A stretch of DNA of 64,000 nucleotides. It comes from Himantopus leucocephalus. Taxonomy: Eukaryota; Chordata; Aves; Charadriiformes; Recurvirostridae. Position 1 is the first letter of the stretch; every line of letters starts with the position of its first letter. Both the position numbers and the translations under genes were made by a program. Shown here in pieces: positions 1-12,430 of the stretch. The stretch is from positions 12,235,855-12,299,854 of the forward strand of contig RSEF01000005.1 of assembly GCA_003993805.1 (NCBI GenBank). The letters run 5' to 3'. The notes under the pieces are model-generated. The model saw only the letters and a program-made list of their open reading frames with translations. It did no database searches and was not told where the DNA came from.

Positions 1-367
1 TCTGTCTTCAGTATATTCTTGCATTGTCTGCAAACAGATTGTCGCTGCTGCCCCACTTGCCTTCAGCCTTCCTTCGTGGACAGTACAAGTAAGTCTGTCT
101 GGTTTTCTAAGGCTATCACACAGGCAGAAAAATAATAAAGCAAGGGCTACATGGCTGTCCTTAGCAGTCAACCTGTCTGGGCAGTTGCCTCTGTAGAGCT
201 GTCTCTACATGAACACAAGCAAATGGACTACTGGTTTTAAAAAAGTGAAAAAAATATTTGATAAAAGTGTTCCTCTTACACCTTTGTTTCTTTTTAAAGT
301 CCAAGTCTGTGCAAACATGGATTGTAAAATAGGGCCATTGTCTGTAGAAGAAAAGATAGCATAACTA

Positions 368-431
368 TTGTGGGGGTTTTGGTTGTTTGGTTTTTTTTTT
401 AGTTTGTGGTTTGTTTTGGGGGTTTTTTTTT
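368..431. repeat. G/T-only strand-asymmetric tract
   Basis: About 64 bases composed of G and T with a single A at 401. It includes G5 runs at 372-376 and 418-422 and T-runs of ten. There are too few G-runs for a canonical intramolecular G-quadruplex. Confidence 0.85.
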
Positions 432-1662
432 AAGTAAATGCTATTCAGGTCACTTGGTTTCTTCTTGCCCTTTACTGCAAGCCCAAATTCATTCACAATT
501 TGAATGCATGTACTTATGCTGTGCTTGGAGCTTGTGTACAACGTCACTATATAACTTTTTCCACCTCCTTCTGATGTGTGCTTTTTGTGCAGTAAAAAGT
601 TTTTCTGTTTAGCTCTTGAGTTCTACTACTTCCAATATTCTTTAATACAAACAAAACACAGACAGGGACTGTGCTCTGAAGAGATTATGGTCAGCAGTTT
701 TTAACTTCTCCTGTATCAAGACTGTTTGCAAAGCTAATACCCTTTTTTTCCCCCCACAACAAATGTCACAAAACTAGATTTTTTGCAACTGTAGTAACAC
801 TTTTGAATTTGCAATAGGAGTTGGAAACCAGGGATGGAATGACCTTTCAGTGTGTGACACGACATAGGAAAATGCATAGGTTGGAAGAAGAGGAAAAACT
901 GTGAGAGACATAATTGACAAAATATGACTACTGCTTAGTAGTTTGGGCCATTAATTGCAACAACAACTTGAGATACTTGCCATTTCTTCCTTTCTGTTTT
1001 CTAATCAATATTATGTCTCCTTGGTGCTATAATGAAGTCAAACTCATTAAAAAAAAGAAAAAAAGATTTGCTGTTCTTTCAACAGTACTGCCTTGCTGCC
1101 AACACTAATGTTACCCCTCTGGCAGTTTCTAGCGTTACAGATTGACATTCGTTGGAGAAGAAAAGATATCCGAATTATGTTTATACTGCACAGTAAACTT
1201 GTTGTGTTTATGCTTGTGCCCCAGCACCAGGGGTAGTCGTAAGCATATCTCCTTCTCCTCAGACCTCACTGAGGAGGAAGCCACTGTGTCTCAGGAACTG
1301 ATTTAGCAGAGCTGGCCTTCCCCCTGTTTTGATGGATCTGTGTGTTCAGAGTTTATGAGACAGACCGAGGATGAAAGCATTTTTCTCCAGCAAAAATCTC
1401 TTTTGTATTTTTGTTTTTTAATAAAACAGAAGTCAGAAGGCTGATTAACAACACCACCTGGTGACACCTGCCCATATGGATCGGTGGTCCACCATAGTCA
1501 GAAAAAACTTGCCGTAGTTAGTTTTTCACATTAAACAGCACTCCAACACTAGGAGTCTCAGGAAGGAGGAAGAATCTGTAGTCTAAAGCTACGACAGTTT
1601 TTGACTGTTTGCTTGGTTAATTTAGAACTTTAGTGGTACCTAATTATCAATATGCGGGAAAA

Positions 1663-1798
1663 GAAAACTTGTTTTTAACAATCACTCTAATTTAGTCTTT
1701 AATTGTGTGCCTAAGAAGTGCTTTTCAAATGAAAACTTGTTTTTAACAATCACTCTAATTTAGTCTTTAATTGTGTGTCTATGAAGTACTTTTCAAAC
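1663..1798. repeat. True 68-bp tandem duplication
   Basis: Units at 1663-1730 and 1731-1798 lie head to tail with no N between them. I count three mismatches, all near the 3' end of the unit (GCCTAAG versus GTCTATG, and GTGC versus GTAC). The lack of a gap marker separates it from the single-N duplications, although an assembly origin is not fully excluded. Confidence 0.85.
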
Positions 1799-1931
1799 TT
1801 GCATGGTTACTTTTTGGTAAGCCGATAGGGTAAATTAAGGTTTCTTAGGTACATGAGCAGTGCATTTTTCACTTCTAAAACTTGAAAAAATTCAAATATT
1901 GTTTTATACTTTGAATTTTCTAGCCTTAGTA

Positions 1932-1973
1932 ATATATGTGTATGTATAAATATGCACATACACACACATATAT
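1932..1973. repeat. Alternating purine-pyrimidine inverted repeat
   Basis: The left arm ATATATGTGTATGT (1932-1945) pairs with the right arm ACATACACACACATATAT (1956-1973), apart from one extra CA step. The loop is about ten bases. Hairpin or Z-DNA potential is inferred from base alternation only. Confidence 0.7.
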
Positions 1974-2602
1974 GGATAAAATCCCTGAAATATTAATCTC
2001 CCTTAACTTTCCTTTGAAATCACTTTTGTCTGAAAGTGCATGTGGATCTGGTTGGTTTTATTCATGCTGAGAAGTTTATTCCAGTCTCTTTACAGATTCT
2101 CTTCTCTCCATTGCTCTTTTCGTATTCCAGCACCAAACCAAATATGTTGAAAATGCAAATACCTAAAAGCAAAGAACCAGTTTGCTCAAGGATCCAGCAT
2201 GATCTGCAAAGACAAACGGAGGAGTTTGTGGGGAATAGCATGCACCTAGGGAGACAGTACGGTTGAGTCTAGGGAGCAGAAGGGACAAGAAGGAAATGAA
2301 CTATCAGCTGGAGCCTGTGAAAGAAAAGATTGCCTAAAATAAAATCAAAAGCTCCCACATGAAAAATAGGAGGAAAAGATTATCCTGCTGGCATTGTGGT
2401 GTTCTGTCAAGTGAACAGTGAGTTAACTGCTTTGGTTTAGATCTTGGACCCCAACTAATGTTTACTCTGCAGATAGCAATCCTGTTGGTCTTCTAAAAAT
2501 AGTTCGTTCAGATTGCAAATATGCACAGATTGCACCAGCCCTGAAGAACATACGCCTCCAAGATGTTGAAGAAATGATGAAGTGCCTATGCAACATGAAT
2601 AA

Positions 2603-2619
2603 TTTTTTTTTTTTTTTTT
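2603..2619. repeat. T17 homopolymer
   Basis: Seventeen Ts in a row. It ends an otherwise open stretch read from 2473. Confidence 0.95.
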
Positions 2620-2901
2620 ATAATTTGCTCTCTGCTAAAGCTTTAACTACTGCTTGGTGAGGTTTTGGGAGCTGACACACAATTTCAATCTGATTTTTCC
2701 CTTCTCTTTGCCCATCTCCCACCTGTATAAGCCCCTGTTCATTCTCATTTAGAGTCTTGCAGGAGGGAGTCTTTTATTCTGTGCTCCATATGATGTTCCT
2801 TCTTTCCCATTTACTGTTTGGTTTTTGAAATTTATAGTTTCCTTTCTGGTAGTGTTAGGAGGCCTCAGCTGTCTGTGCTGTGTGCCCCTGTACCCACATA
2901 G

Positions 2902-2917
2902 AAACAAACAAACAAAC
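2902..2917. repeat. AAAC tetranucleotide repeat
   Basis: Four AAAC units in a short microsatellite. Confidence 0.9.
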
Positions 2918-3070
2918 CAAAAGCAAGCTTTGCCTTGAAGACGATGTGATGGAAGATGCATTTATCATCCACTGAACCGTTATGAAAAGTGGAAAAAAAG
3001 AGATCTGTCAGTTTTAGTTGCCTGTGGAAGATCAGGCATAAGAAATGACTTTTGTTTTCCTTTGCCGCAG

Positions 3071-3109
3071 CTAGGGACCTATACCATTATTATGCATCAT
3101 ATGGATTGT
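3071..3109 (+). other. Candidate internal exon A (39 nt), unrecognised gene
   Basis: Seen: a strong acceptor (pyrimidine-rich tract ending TTTGCCGCAG, 3061-3070) and a perfect GTAAGT donor at 3110-3115. Two frames are open. The one that links to the next candidate starts with a split codon and reads RDLYHYYASYGL, leaving one base at the 3' end. That base plus the two leading bases of candidate B make a phenylalanine codon. I do not recognise the peptide. The alternative is a chance pseudo-exon, common in long introns. Confidence 0.15.
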
Positions 3110-3904
3110 GTAAGTACCAGTGCTGAAGTACATTTCACCAGGACCGTCTGAAGTTTGATGGGCTCTTTAGTGCATGTTAGGTTGTTTTTCTTTGGCTTCT
3201 TGTTGTCTTTTTGCTTGAAGAAAATAAATGTACATATTGGCATTTGGTTTTAAGCTTTACTTGAGCTTTTCCCTTTTAATATTAAACACGTGTCTTCCTA
3301 TGTTCGCTTGCTATACTGGTTATACACATAAAAATTGTTGTGTTGCAAGCCAGGCTGCAGGTATTGGCCATGCAAAACTGATTAGTCTGAGATACTGTTT
3401 GATGAAAGGCACTGTCATCAGTAGTCAGCTAAGGCCAGGAGTGGTGTGCTTGTAGTTGTGTGTTACCTATTTGTGTTGCATGCAACTATGGTTTGGGGTA
3501 AAGGGAAGGTTCTTTGGGTCTGCTGAAAAAAAAACCCAGAAATGCAGAGGTCACAGTTGTAAGAGACCTAATAGAGGAAAACAAAAAAAACCCAGAAAGC
3601 GTAGAAGTAGCTGTGATGACTAGCTTGCAATGGATTATTTAAAGAAATAATTTTTGTCACTCTGGTGTATTAAATTACTTTGCCTCTAAAGTAATAAGTG
3701 CAGGGAGACTGCACTTTCCTCCACAGATCTTACATTCTGCTGGTTTTTCTTCATTATTCTCTGCCACTAAACTCTTTTGCAGAGAGCTGTTCAAGTCAGG
3801 TCAGGCACTTACTAGCCCTCATATTAGTATCTGAAATGTTTTTTTCTCTTCCTGTGCTTAAGCTGCTGTGTCCCTGTGATCACACCTGCCTTTTCTTATC
3901 ACAG

Positions 3905-3977
3905 TTAACCTGCCCTCTGCTGAAAGGGAACTGAATTATAAGGGCTTTCTGTACACAGCTACAACAAGACCCAACAG
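3905..3977 (+). other. Candidate internal exon B (73 nt), unrecognised gene
   Basis: Seen: the acceptor tract CCTTTTCTTATCACAG before 3905 and an excellent donor CAG/GTAAGG at 3978. Only one of three frames is open. It begins after two bases and reads NLPSAERELN followed by YKGFLYTATTRPN, then leaves two bases. Phase agrees with candidate A upstream. Downstream it could join directly to the internal acceptor of candidate C (11499). No family is recognised. Confidence 0.17.
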
Positions 3978-5082
3978 GTAAGGCAGATGCTCCTCAGGCT
4001 AATTTAAGTATCCTGTTTCCAAGGATTTGAATAATTATTCTGCACTGGCATTATCTGTTGGATGGTGGCACTCTGCCTGCTTTGGTTAATTAGTGAAAAG
4101 TCAGTTGTGAAGGAAAAGGGTAGGTGGTGCTTTAGCTCTGGCATTAAAATGTGAACTTTGCTAATAGAGCAATATAAATGCCTACATGATGATTTAATGG
4201 TTTGTTTCCTTTCAAAATCCAGACCACATGTGCCCAACTCTGTTTTGAAATTGTGATGTGGAAGTGACTCTGAGTAGTTCTGAAAGTTTCTCCCAAGTTG
4301 TGACAATGTCAACAGCTGAGGCATTATTCTCCACTTGGCATTTCTTTCATGTCAGCAGAAACAATTTTTGAAAGTTACATGTACTCTGCCTTTTATTTTT
4401 CATTATGCGCTCTGTCTGCTTCTGACTGAGGCTAGCAAAACTTCTTGACAAGACTGCCATAATGTAATAGAACTAAAAAGATGAAAAATCAGAATGAGGA
4501 TATTCAGTTCCAAAATAATCCCTCCTGTGATTATTCCAGTCTAAAAACTCTGCTTGTTAGCAAAGTTTTCTCAGTCAGACTGTACCTTTGTTCAGTCTTT
4601 GCTGTACCAGGGTTCAATAATGGTAACGGTTGGTGATATAACACATGATACCTGGTGTAACAATTTGGGCCCTAGGAACTGAATGCATGGAGTTACTTTA
4701 ACACCAAGGTCCCCACTGCTAATAAGTAGAAGTTAATCCTCTCAAAATTTTGGGGGATTGAGCCCAGCAAGACCATTGCTTTATTTCACATAAGCAATGT
4801 AACGCTATTCGATAATCTTTCACTGCTGCGTCTCCCTGAACGTTTTACAAGTTTGTAATTTGCTCAGGACTGTGTCTGAACCAGTTCCTGTGCTGCAGGA
4901 TCAAGACATGGCACAGACAGGTCTTCTGCCCGAGTAAGGGGTGCAGGATTTCATCCCCTAGAAATACTTGACCTCCTCAGAAAAGGGAAAAAATCCAACT
5001 ATTAAATTGGGGAAACACAGGCTAGTACTGCTGGAGAACTTGTTGGATGCATGAGATGTTCCTCACTTTTATACTCTGTTGT

Positions 5083-5098
5083 AAAAAAAAAAAAAAAA
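5083..5098. repeat. A16 homopolymer
   Basis: Sixteen As. There is no recognisable retroposed element on its 5' side. Confidence 0.95.
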
Positions 5099-7253
5099 TA
5101 TCTATAGTTATTGTAGGAAGAATTGGGAAATCATCAAATCATAATTTGAATGGCAGGAAAGAGTTTATACTCATTATTCACAAAAACAAAATAGATAAGT
5201 AGTTATTGATTAAAGGGATGCATGCTTAACAGCAATTTATAAATCCAGGACTCAAAAGATAATGTTTGTTTTACTGCTTTTAATTATTTAACATGCAGTG
5301 ACATTTCTGTTTTGCCAACAGCAGCACAATAGGTCCCTAATGAACTGCACTGAGTTACTAATAATTAAACCATCATGCAGAAGTAAGGGGTGCAGTATGT
5401 TATTAGATTAACATTCGTAAATAATCATTCTTTTGTTTTCTAAAGAAAACTCTTTCTGAGGGTCTTCTCCCCTGCCCCAAACCAACTAGACATCAGCCTA
5501 CTTGAAAGAGCAAAGTCCATTCATTGCTGACATTCACAGAATCCCTGAATTACTGATTAAAAAAAAAAATCTGAAGTTACTCATAGGACTATGATGAAAG
5601 TTTGGTATCAGTACTTCAAACTCTAGCCCATGAAAACAAATGGAAATTGATTGTCTGCCAACGGTGTTGGTCAAGCTTTTTCCTTGCTTTAGTTAACTTC
5701 TTACACTTTGATTATTTGATCATTTTAAGAGAAAAAGGCTTGGAGTACAATAAAAAAGTTGGTTTATATGGTTTCTTGAAGGGCAGTATCGGAAGGCAGT
5801 GGACTTGTTGAAGGATGCTGTTCTCCAGGGAGCAGAATATATTACCTTGTGCAAAGAATAGGTTGGTGATGAATAAAAAAACTCGTCTAATACCTTCAAG
5901 TAAAATCTGTTATGTTTTCCTAGAATAAATATTCAGTTCTACTTCCACAGTAGCTTCAAAAGGATATGGAAGAAATAAACAGGGTATTGAAAGGGAAAAC
6001 AAGAATAATTGAGGTTATGCAACAAGAATAATATGAAAAGAGATTGAAAATACTAAGCCTTTTTATTTCAGAGTAGAATGACTAAGAAGAAATATGGTAA
6101 AGGGATCAGAAGTAATGACTAGTATAGAGAAGGTAGACCGGGAACACTAGTCACCCTTTCTCTTAACACTAAAACAAGAAAATATACAACAGAATGAAAA
6201 GGAGGCAAACTCAAAACTGATAAAAAGAAATACTTTCACTTGGTTCCCTGGCAGAATTCCTTGATAAAAGGTGCCACTGAATTACAGATTTTAGCAATAT
6301 TTTTTCTAAATAATGGTCTGCTAACATTAAGAAATATTCAAAACGTGCTGGTTATATCATCTCCAAAGTTCCCATTTTCATTTAGCTATTGGCAAAAACT
6401 TCATTTTGTGTCAGATTATTCAATAGCCAGGCTTCACTGGAAAGTAGGTGGGTCTGGCCTGTGTCAGAGGCTGGTTAAGGGATAGATGGGACACTGCTTT
6501 TCTTGCATCCAAGGTGAGGTGTTTTTGATGCCTTCTGCCTTCTCAGTCAAGTTGAGAAATTCAGATGAGCCGAACCGAACAGTTAGTTATGTACCATTCA
6601 TCCACAAGAGCTGTGAAGCCCCTTGGAAGAGGGCTTGGTTTTTTACTTCACTGAATTTTACCCCACCTGTAAGAAAGTAACATTGCTTATTTATCTTTTT
6701 TGTCAAATGCTAAGGTAGGCAAATGAACGGTAATTTTTTTGCAGTACTTCCAGAAGTCAGTGTGGATACTTGGGCACCTATAAAAAGCAAAGACAACATG
6801 TATGTGCTTACTTATTTTACTGAGTTAGCCTTATTAAGATCATATTTTATGCATGGATCTTTCATGTGATGTTTTTAAGACTGACACACTGCATAGTGCA
6901 TTCTTGGGAGCATATGTCCACCTTTAATCCATGTCACCCTTCGGTCAGGTCAGGCTCTAACACCATACTGGTGCTAAATGGGTATGACTAAAGTAATCCT
7001 GGACTGGTTCCAAAAGTATCCTATTGAACAGAGGTACATCCTTAGGCATATTGTATATCCGACTGATGCTTCTCTAGTCCTTAATCTCAGAGTAAATGCG
7101 TATCTGATCTACTGCGGACCGAAGTCCTCCACTGATTAGCACTAGGTATGGCTTTGGGTCAGTATCTTTGAGTGTACACATCCTTTAGAGGAAAAAGAAT
7201 CATAAATGTTCCATTAATGCTAAAAAATCTGCAGTGGTTATTTGTAAAAAATT

Positions 7254-7666
7254 GAATTTCTTTCTTCAAGTTGGTACCTTAATTTCTGGGGCTATTAGTT
7301 TATCATCAAACATGGAAGCTTTCTCTGTTCCATATTCCCATAACCCATGCATTTTAACATGCCTAGGTCTTGACGTGAAACATCTCACCACTTTGNTAAT
7401 TTTTTTTCTTCAAGTTGGTACCTTAATTTGTGGGGCTATTAGCTTATCATCAAACACAGAAGCTTTCTCTGTTCCATATTCCCATAACCCATGCATTTTA
7501 ACATGCCTAGGTCTTGACGTGAANGAATTTCTTTCTTCAAGTTGGTACCTTAATTTCTGGGGCTATTAGTTTATCATCAAACATGGAAGCTTTCTCTGTT
7601 CCATATTCCCATAACCCATGCATTTTAACATGCCTAGGTCTTGACGTGAAACATCTCACCACTTTG
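7254..7666. repeat. Three direct copies of a 142-bp segment separated by single Ns (assembly artefact)
   Basis: Copies lie at 7254-7395, 7397-7523 and 7525-7666, with single Ns at 7396 and 7524. The first and third copies appear identical base for base. The middle copy differs at a handful of sites (a T-run near its start, C to G and T to C changes, and a TG/CA difference) and is cut short at both ends. This fits two alleles or contig ends placed side by side, not a real triplication. The open frames that run through here (7234-7569 and the start of 7583-7894) arise from joining the copies. Confidence 0.9.
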
Positions 7667-10600
7667 AGGCTCTTAGAGCTGTATGTTGATTCGTACTACT
7701 TCTTTCTCTCTGGTGTTCGGCAGCAGCCAGCTCATGTTCTGGAGAAGCTTCAGGTAGCAGTGAGGACTGTTCAATTCATACAAACTTCTTACAATGTTTT
7801 GCTAGTAAAAACTTTTGTTGTACTCCCTATGTATATCCGGGGAGTCTTTGCCTTTCCCCCAAATACATTATCTCTGAATAATTGCTTTAAGTAGCCTGAA
7901 ATCACTCACAGGTGCTCGTTTTTATGCTGCTCTGCTTTGGACCCATGATTTATCCTAATTCTAACATTACTGGGAAGCCTTCGCACTGGAGGTGCTATCC
8001 CAATGTTACTGTGCTTGCCCTGGCAAACGGGCTGAGAAGCTGTCTGCGTAACAACCGTGTTACTGTAAATATGCACAAAGACTGCACTTCCCTGAAAGAC
8101 AAAGCAACCAAAGGCATCAGACACTATATTTTACCCTTTAAAAATCCACACTATATTAGAAGAAACATGAAAATCAAATTGATTTTTACAGCATTAGTAG
8201 ATGATAACAAGGCTGGATTGAAATTTTTGTTACAGTTTCCAAAAGTGGTTACTGGGGGCTTAATTTTGTTCCCATCTGCTTTATGAAGATGTCGCTGAGT
8301 TGCAGTCGGCCTGGTCTAGGAGATTGGGAAAACCTGCCCTAAAAAATTATCTTTAAATGGTCCTTTCGGCTTGGTCCAAATCATAGAGTAACAATTACCC
8401 TGTCCTTAAGCAGTGGCCTGCACCACATGTTTCACAAGAACTGACAGAATTTTGCAATAGGAAGATTCAGGCTAAACTATTTCCAGTTTTCTGTCTGGCC
8501 TTCTCAAGCAGTCGTGTTCCTTCCAAAATGTTTGCTTTTACTCAGGAATGCTCTGGATATCCTTGAAAGTAGTATTGGTAACTCCACCATTTTGGTGTCG
8601 ATGTTGGCAGGCAGGCCATGTGCCATGGCCACGCTCCTGTAAATCTGACCATTGTCCATGCAGAAGTTTATGAGTACTGTATGAGAAATACACTGTATGA
8701 AAAGCACCTTCCTTTGCGGATTTTTTATTTTGTTTGTGAAACACAGGGAAAATGAGGGGTATTACTTCATACTGCTATCATCCAAGTGCCAGACACAATA
8801 CGAAGAATATTTCCATGATTGCTACATTCATGTGACTGCTGCCAATTCCCTACCGGCACTTTGGGGACGGGACAACTGAAAGAATTCCTAGATCTTGTGC
8901 TTTGTAGGCTAACTTAGACTGGATTGTTGAGGAGGTATTTTTTTAATGTTCACGTGACTCGTTTATCCCTATTTGTACTTATATTTCTTCTGAAAGTCTG
9001 AGGAATCTGAAGAAAAGGAGTGCATAGGGAGAAGTTCAACCCACTTTTGCAAATTCATGAAACTCAGCTAGTACGTGGGTTATTCAAACTGAATCTCAAC
9101 ATAGAATCTTTTGAAATTTGCTCATCTGTCAAGAATATGCTATTTCGTTTAAACTATGAAAAGACTAAATAGATTCCATAATTTAGTAAATATTTTGGCT
9201 TCTGACAGCTCTTCTTCTTTTTCTTCTACTCTTTACATTTTTGAGGGTTTTTTTTCCTCCTTGATGCTGTTTCTGATGAGGCTTACAGGTGGCAAAAGAA
9301 GTAATTTGGGACAAGAGTTAGGAGGAGAGTTTCTTACAGTAATAAGTTCCCAATTCCTTCTTTTTACATCATGTAGATAATTGTTATAATTTTAGGAAAC
9401 TAAGCTGAGTATTTGGTAGTGACTGGTTGGACTGGGCCTTGTGGATTTGGGCCCCTTCTGCATATGAATGCAAAGCTGGAAAAAGTCGTGTTGAATCTTT
9501 TTCTATGTGATGCATCAAAAGGTTCAGAAAAAGTTCATTTTATTTTTACCTTGAAGAATCATGATTTGCCAGCAACTATGCTTTCAGAACCTGCAAACAG
9601 TCCATTTATTTGCCAGCATCAGAATGAAGCTCAGAGTTCCAGTGAAAACATCTTTTTGTCTGCTAATGTAATGGGTGCTTATTTTCTGCATCTTCATGTT
9701 CCTTGGAAAAGCATCAGGGTTTCATTGTAAATCCATTATGTCTCCCTTGGTCAGAAATTATAAATGACAACTAGTCCCAAGGTAAAGAAAAGAAAGTATT
9801 ATTTTGTAGAGTAAAAAGGGGTTAAATCACTTTTTATCATGAATGTCCTCCTGGTTATGACATATTCAATGTATTATTTAGTTTAAGTGCATGATTAAGA
9901 TAGAACTGGGGTACTTCTGGGGAGCATTTTCACAGACGTTATACTTACCTCATTCTGTGGTACAGAAGAAAGAAAAATGACATGTCCCTTTGTGAACCTA
10001 TCCTTTTAAAATTAGGTTATAGATTATATAGTGGTGTGAGATCCTCTATGAATTTCTGGGTCAGAGGTACTTTGTTTTCTTTCTTTTATACAGCAAAACC
10101 CTTGTATCTTTATTAAAAATTTATTTGCTGTCAATAATTAAATGCTTATTATTTGATCTTTAATGGGGTCATGATTCCCATATTCCCATATTAATGAAAT
10201 AATGCAAAAGTAAAAAATGCCTTTCAGTTGGAAAAAGTACTTATTATTCTTTCTTTGTTCTGAGTAAAATAGTTTATCTTAAATTAAAAATTAAAAAAAT
10301 GAATTTTCTTTAATCTTAGAATTAAATTAGTGCTAATTAGTTCTATTTTCTCTACAACATTCAAATGCTAAAGTCTTAGTCATTTCTTCAGAGTATTAAT
10401 AGTGCCCTTTGGCTGTAATCAAGATTATCTTCAATTAAAAGCAATACAGTTAACTGAGTTACATTAACAGTTATTGTTCTCAAATCACAGGGTTAAGAAC
10501 ACAGGTCCTGTGTGTTTTCAGCATGGGTACATTGCAAGGGTGTGTGATGCATGGACATGTTATTTACACACTAAAACTAAAAAGCACTAACCTGTAGTAT

Positions 10601-11475
10601 TCACTGACGAAATGCCTTCATATGTGTAAAATACTTCAAACAAAGCATTTTTTAAAAGAGGTGATGTAGACAGAATTTAAAGATATTGCAGTAAGCTAAA
10701 ACATTTTTTGGATTTGGTCAATGTTTGCGTAGTCTTCCCCCCGCCTCTGTACACCCCTCCCCCAGCACTTTTTACTGTAAACTCCGTAAATTATGGGGCA
10801 TTTTCAATGAGTGAGTTCTGCTTGATATTCACAGCTGTTATTCTCCTTTGTGAAGAAATATATAGAGCACTTGCTAGTTTGCAATAATTCATCTTATTTT
10901 ATTAATGCTTTTTTAGTTCAGAAAATTTGTTATTTACAGTAATATTTGGCTGAAAATAGAAGTATATTATTCAAATTCCTTACTGTATCCAATATGAATA
11001 AATGCTGGTCCCATAGAAACAGAAAAAAAAGTTTTCAGCCGTGCTTATAGCACGGTTCTCTCTGGCTTCAAAAACTAAGCAAAGAATATGGATTTTTTTT
11101 TTAATGTTGCTGTGTTTACAAACAAAAAGTATAAACATCTTGAGCAAACAAAACTGACGAGGGGAACCATGCTTGCGTGTTAGCAGATTACCATCCCAAT
11201 AGCAAAAATAGACTGTGATTCTGTCTCAGTAAAAGTTAATAACAGTTGGTGATACAAAAAAAAATGCTTGAGAGTTGCAAAAATATTCTTAGGGTATTTC
11301 AATATGCACCTGCCAGTAGCACTTCTATAACGTATTCCAGCCAGAACAGAAGGATCTGGGCACTTCTAGTGGGCTCCAATACTTGGAAGTTTCCATCAGT
11401 TTTGTTTAAATTTTTATACTTTAGATGCTTTACCAAATTATAATCTCTATTTATTATATTTTTATTTTTTTTTAG

Positions 11476-11546
11476 ATTGACCTGTTACTGACCTGCAGAC
11501 CACAATGGTGGTTTTTCTATGTTGCTGCCCTTCAGGAGCTAATGAG
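11476..11546 (+). other. Candidate internal exon C (71 nt), unrecognised gene
   Basis: Seen: a long T-rich acceptor tract ending TTTTTTTTTAG at 11475 and a GAG/GTAAAT donor at 11547. Only one frame is open, reading IDLLLTCRPQ then WWFFYVAALQELM and leaving two bases. A second AG at 11497-11498 would give a shorter exon (11499-11546) whose phase fits candidate B. The two leftover bases plus the first base of candidate D give a serine codon. The hydrophobic, aromatic-rich peptide could be a helix of a repeat or membrane protein, but I do not recognise it. Confidence 0.2.
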
Positions 11547-12413
11547 GTAAATGTCATAACTGGACAGATACTGTCAGTAAACCATCTTCAAATTAAAACA
11601 GGTTTTGAAGATTTTAAAATCTGTTTTCTCAAAGCATAAATGCAAGCAAAGGTTTTCTTTGAACTAACATTTGTATTCTGTTGAGCAAATACCCTTTTTG
11701 AGTCTCAAAATGCTGGCACAGCCATCTTAGTTTGACACTGAGGCAATAAATCAAAAGGGATGGACAAAGATACGAAACCATGCCCTTCAGAAAGAGCATT
11801 GTGTCTGTACATGCAAAAATAATTGCTTTCTTGGAATGTGACAAAAGAAAATTGAATATAAAATACAGTGTTAACAGACAAAAAATCTAGTTTTTAGAGG
11901 ATTCTTTTTCTACCTCAGTTAGGAGGATTTCCTGAGGAATCATATCTTTGGTACGATATGGAGCTAGGTATGTAGGTAGAGTTTAATGCTTTCTTTCTTG
12001 GAGGAAAACTAAAATTTGCTAAACTTTCCCATGATGTCCCAGTGTTTGTCCCAGAATGTGACTTTTAATAAAAGGAAGAAACAAAACATAGAGTCCAAAA
12101 CAGAAAGTCCCAATGACTTCTTAGATTCTCCTGTGGTTTAGATGAGGCCAGGTAATCCTCTGGCGAACTTCTACATTTTGTGACTATAGAACTCTCATAT
12201 CTATCCGTGAATACAGGAGTGAAGTACCTTAATTTTACCCAATGGCCGGTATGTTGCTTACGTCTTTCTTTGGCCTCTTTCTCTTCTGCTTGTAAGGTAG
12301 GTAGAATTTTTAGCAGCCAGATTTCACGACCGTCCTCTCCACTTAGGGGAAGTGCAGAAAAAATGGACAGATTTTATGCAAATTCTGGGGTTTTATATAA
12401 ACTTGTATATGTT

Positions 12414-12430
12414 TGTGTGTGTGTGTGTGT
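12414..12430. repeat. TG dinucleotide microsatellite
   Basis: About 8.5 uninterrupted TG units. It creates a run of alternating V and C codons in two overlapping open frames (12180-12440 and 12413-12742), which marks those frames as chance. Confidence 0.95.

Larger units (their letters stand above)
89..7253. other. No recognised gene; AT-rich unique sequence
   Basis: Apart from the 68-bp duplication, homopolymers, the 1932-1973 inverted repeat and candidate exons A and B, I see only short chance frames (up to 106 codons, 4004-4324 minus) with low-complexity or unrecognised products. Bases 12-88 look like the end of an acceptor tract, 77 open bases and a GTAAGT donor, but all three frames are open so nothing can be inferred. 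Confidence 0.7.

Noticed and set aside
2473..2650. A 59-codon open stretch after a TCTGCAG acceptor, with a protein-like start (SNPVGLLKIVRSDCKYAQIA)
   Set aside because: It lacks a convincing donor, runs into a T17 run read as poly-phenylalanine, and no possible end matches the phase of the neighbouring candidate exon. Stretches this long are expected by chance.
6460..6512. Exon-like segment with a GTGAGG donor after 6512
   Set aside because: The acceptor tract is purine-interrupted and weak, and its phase fits only some neighbours. Nothing distinguishes it from chance.
7234..7894. Two consecutive open frames with the same internal peptide repeated three times, resembling a repeat protein
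   Set aside because: The repeats are the N-separated assembly copies of one 142-bp segment.
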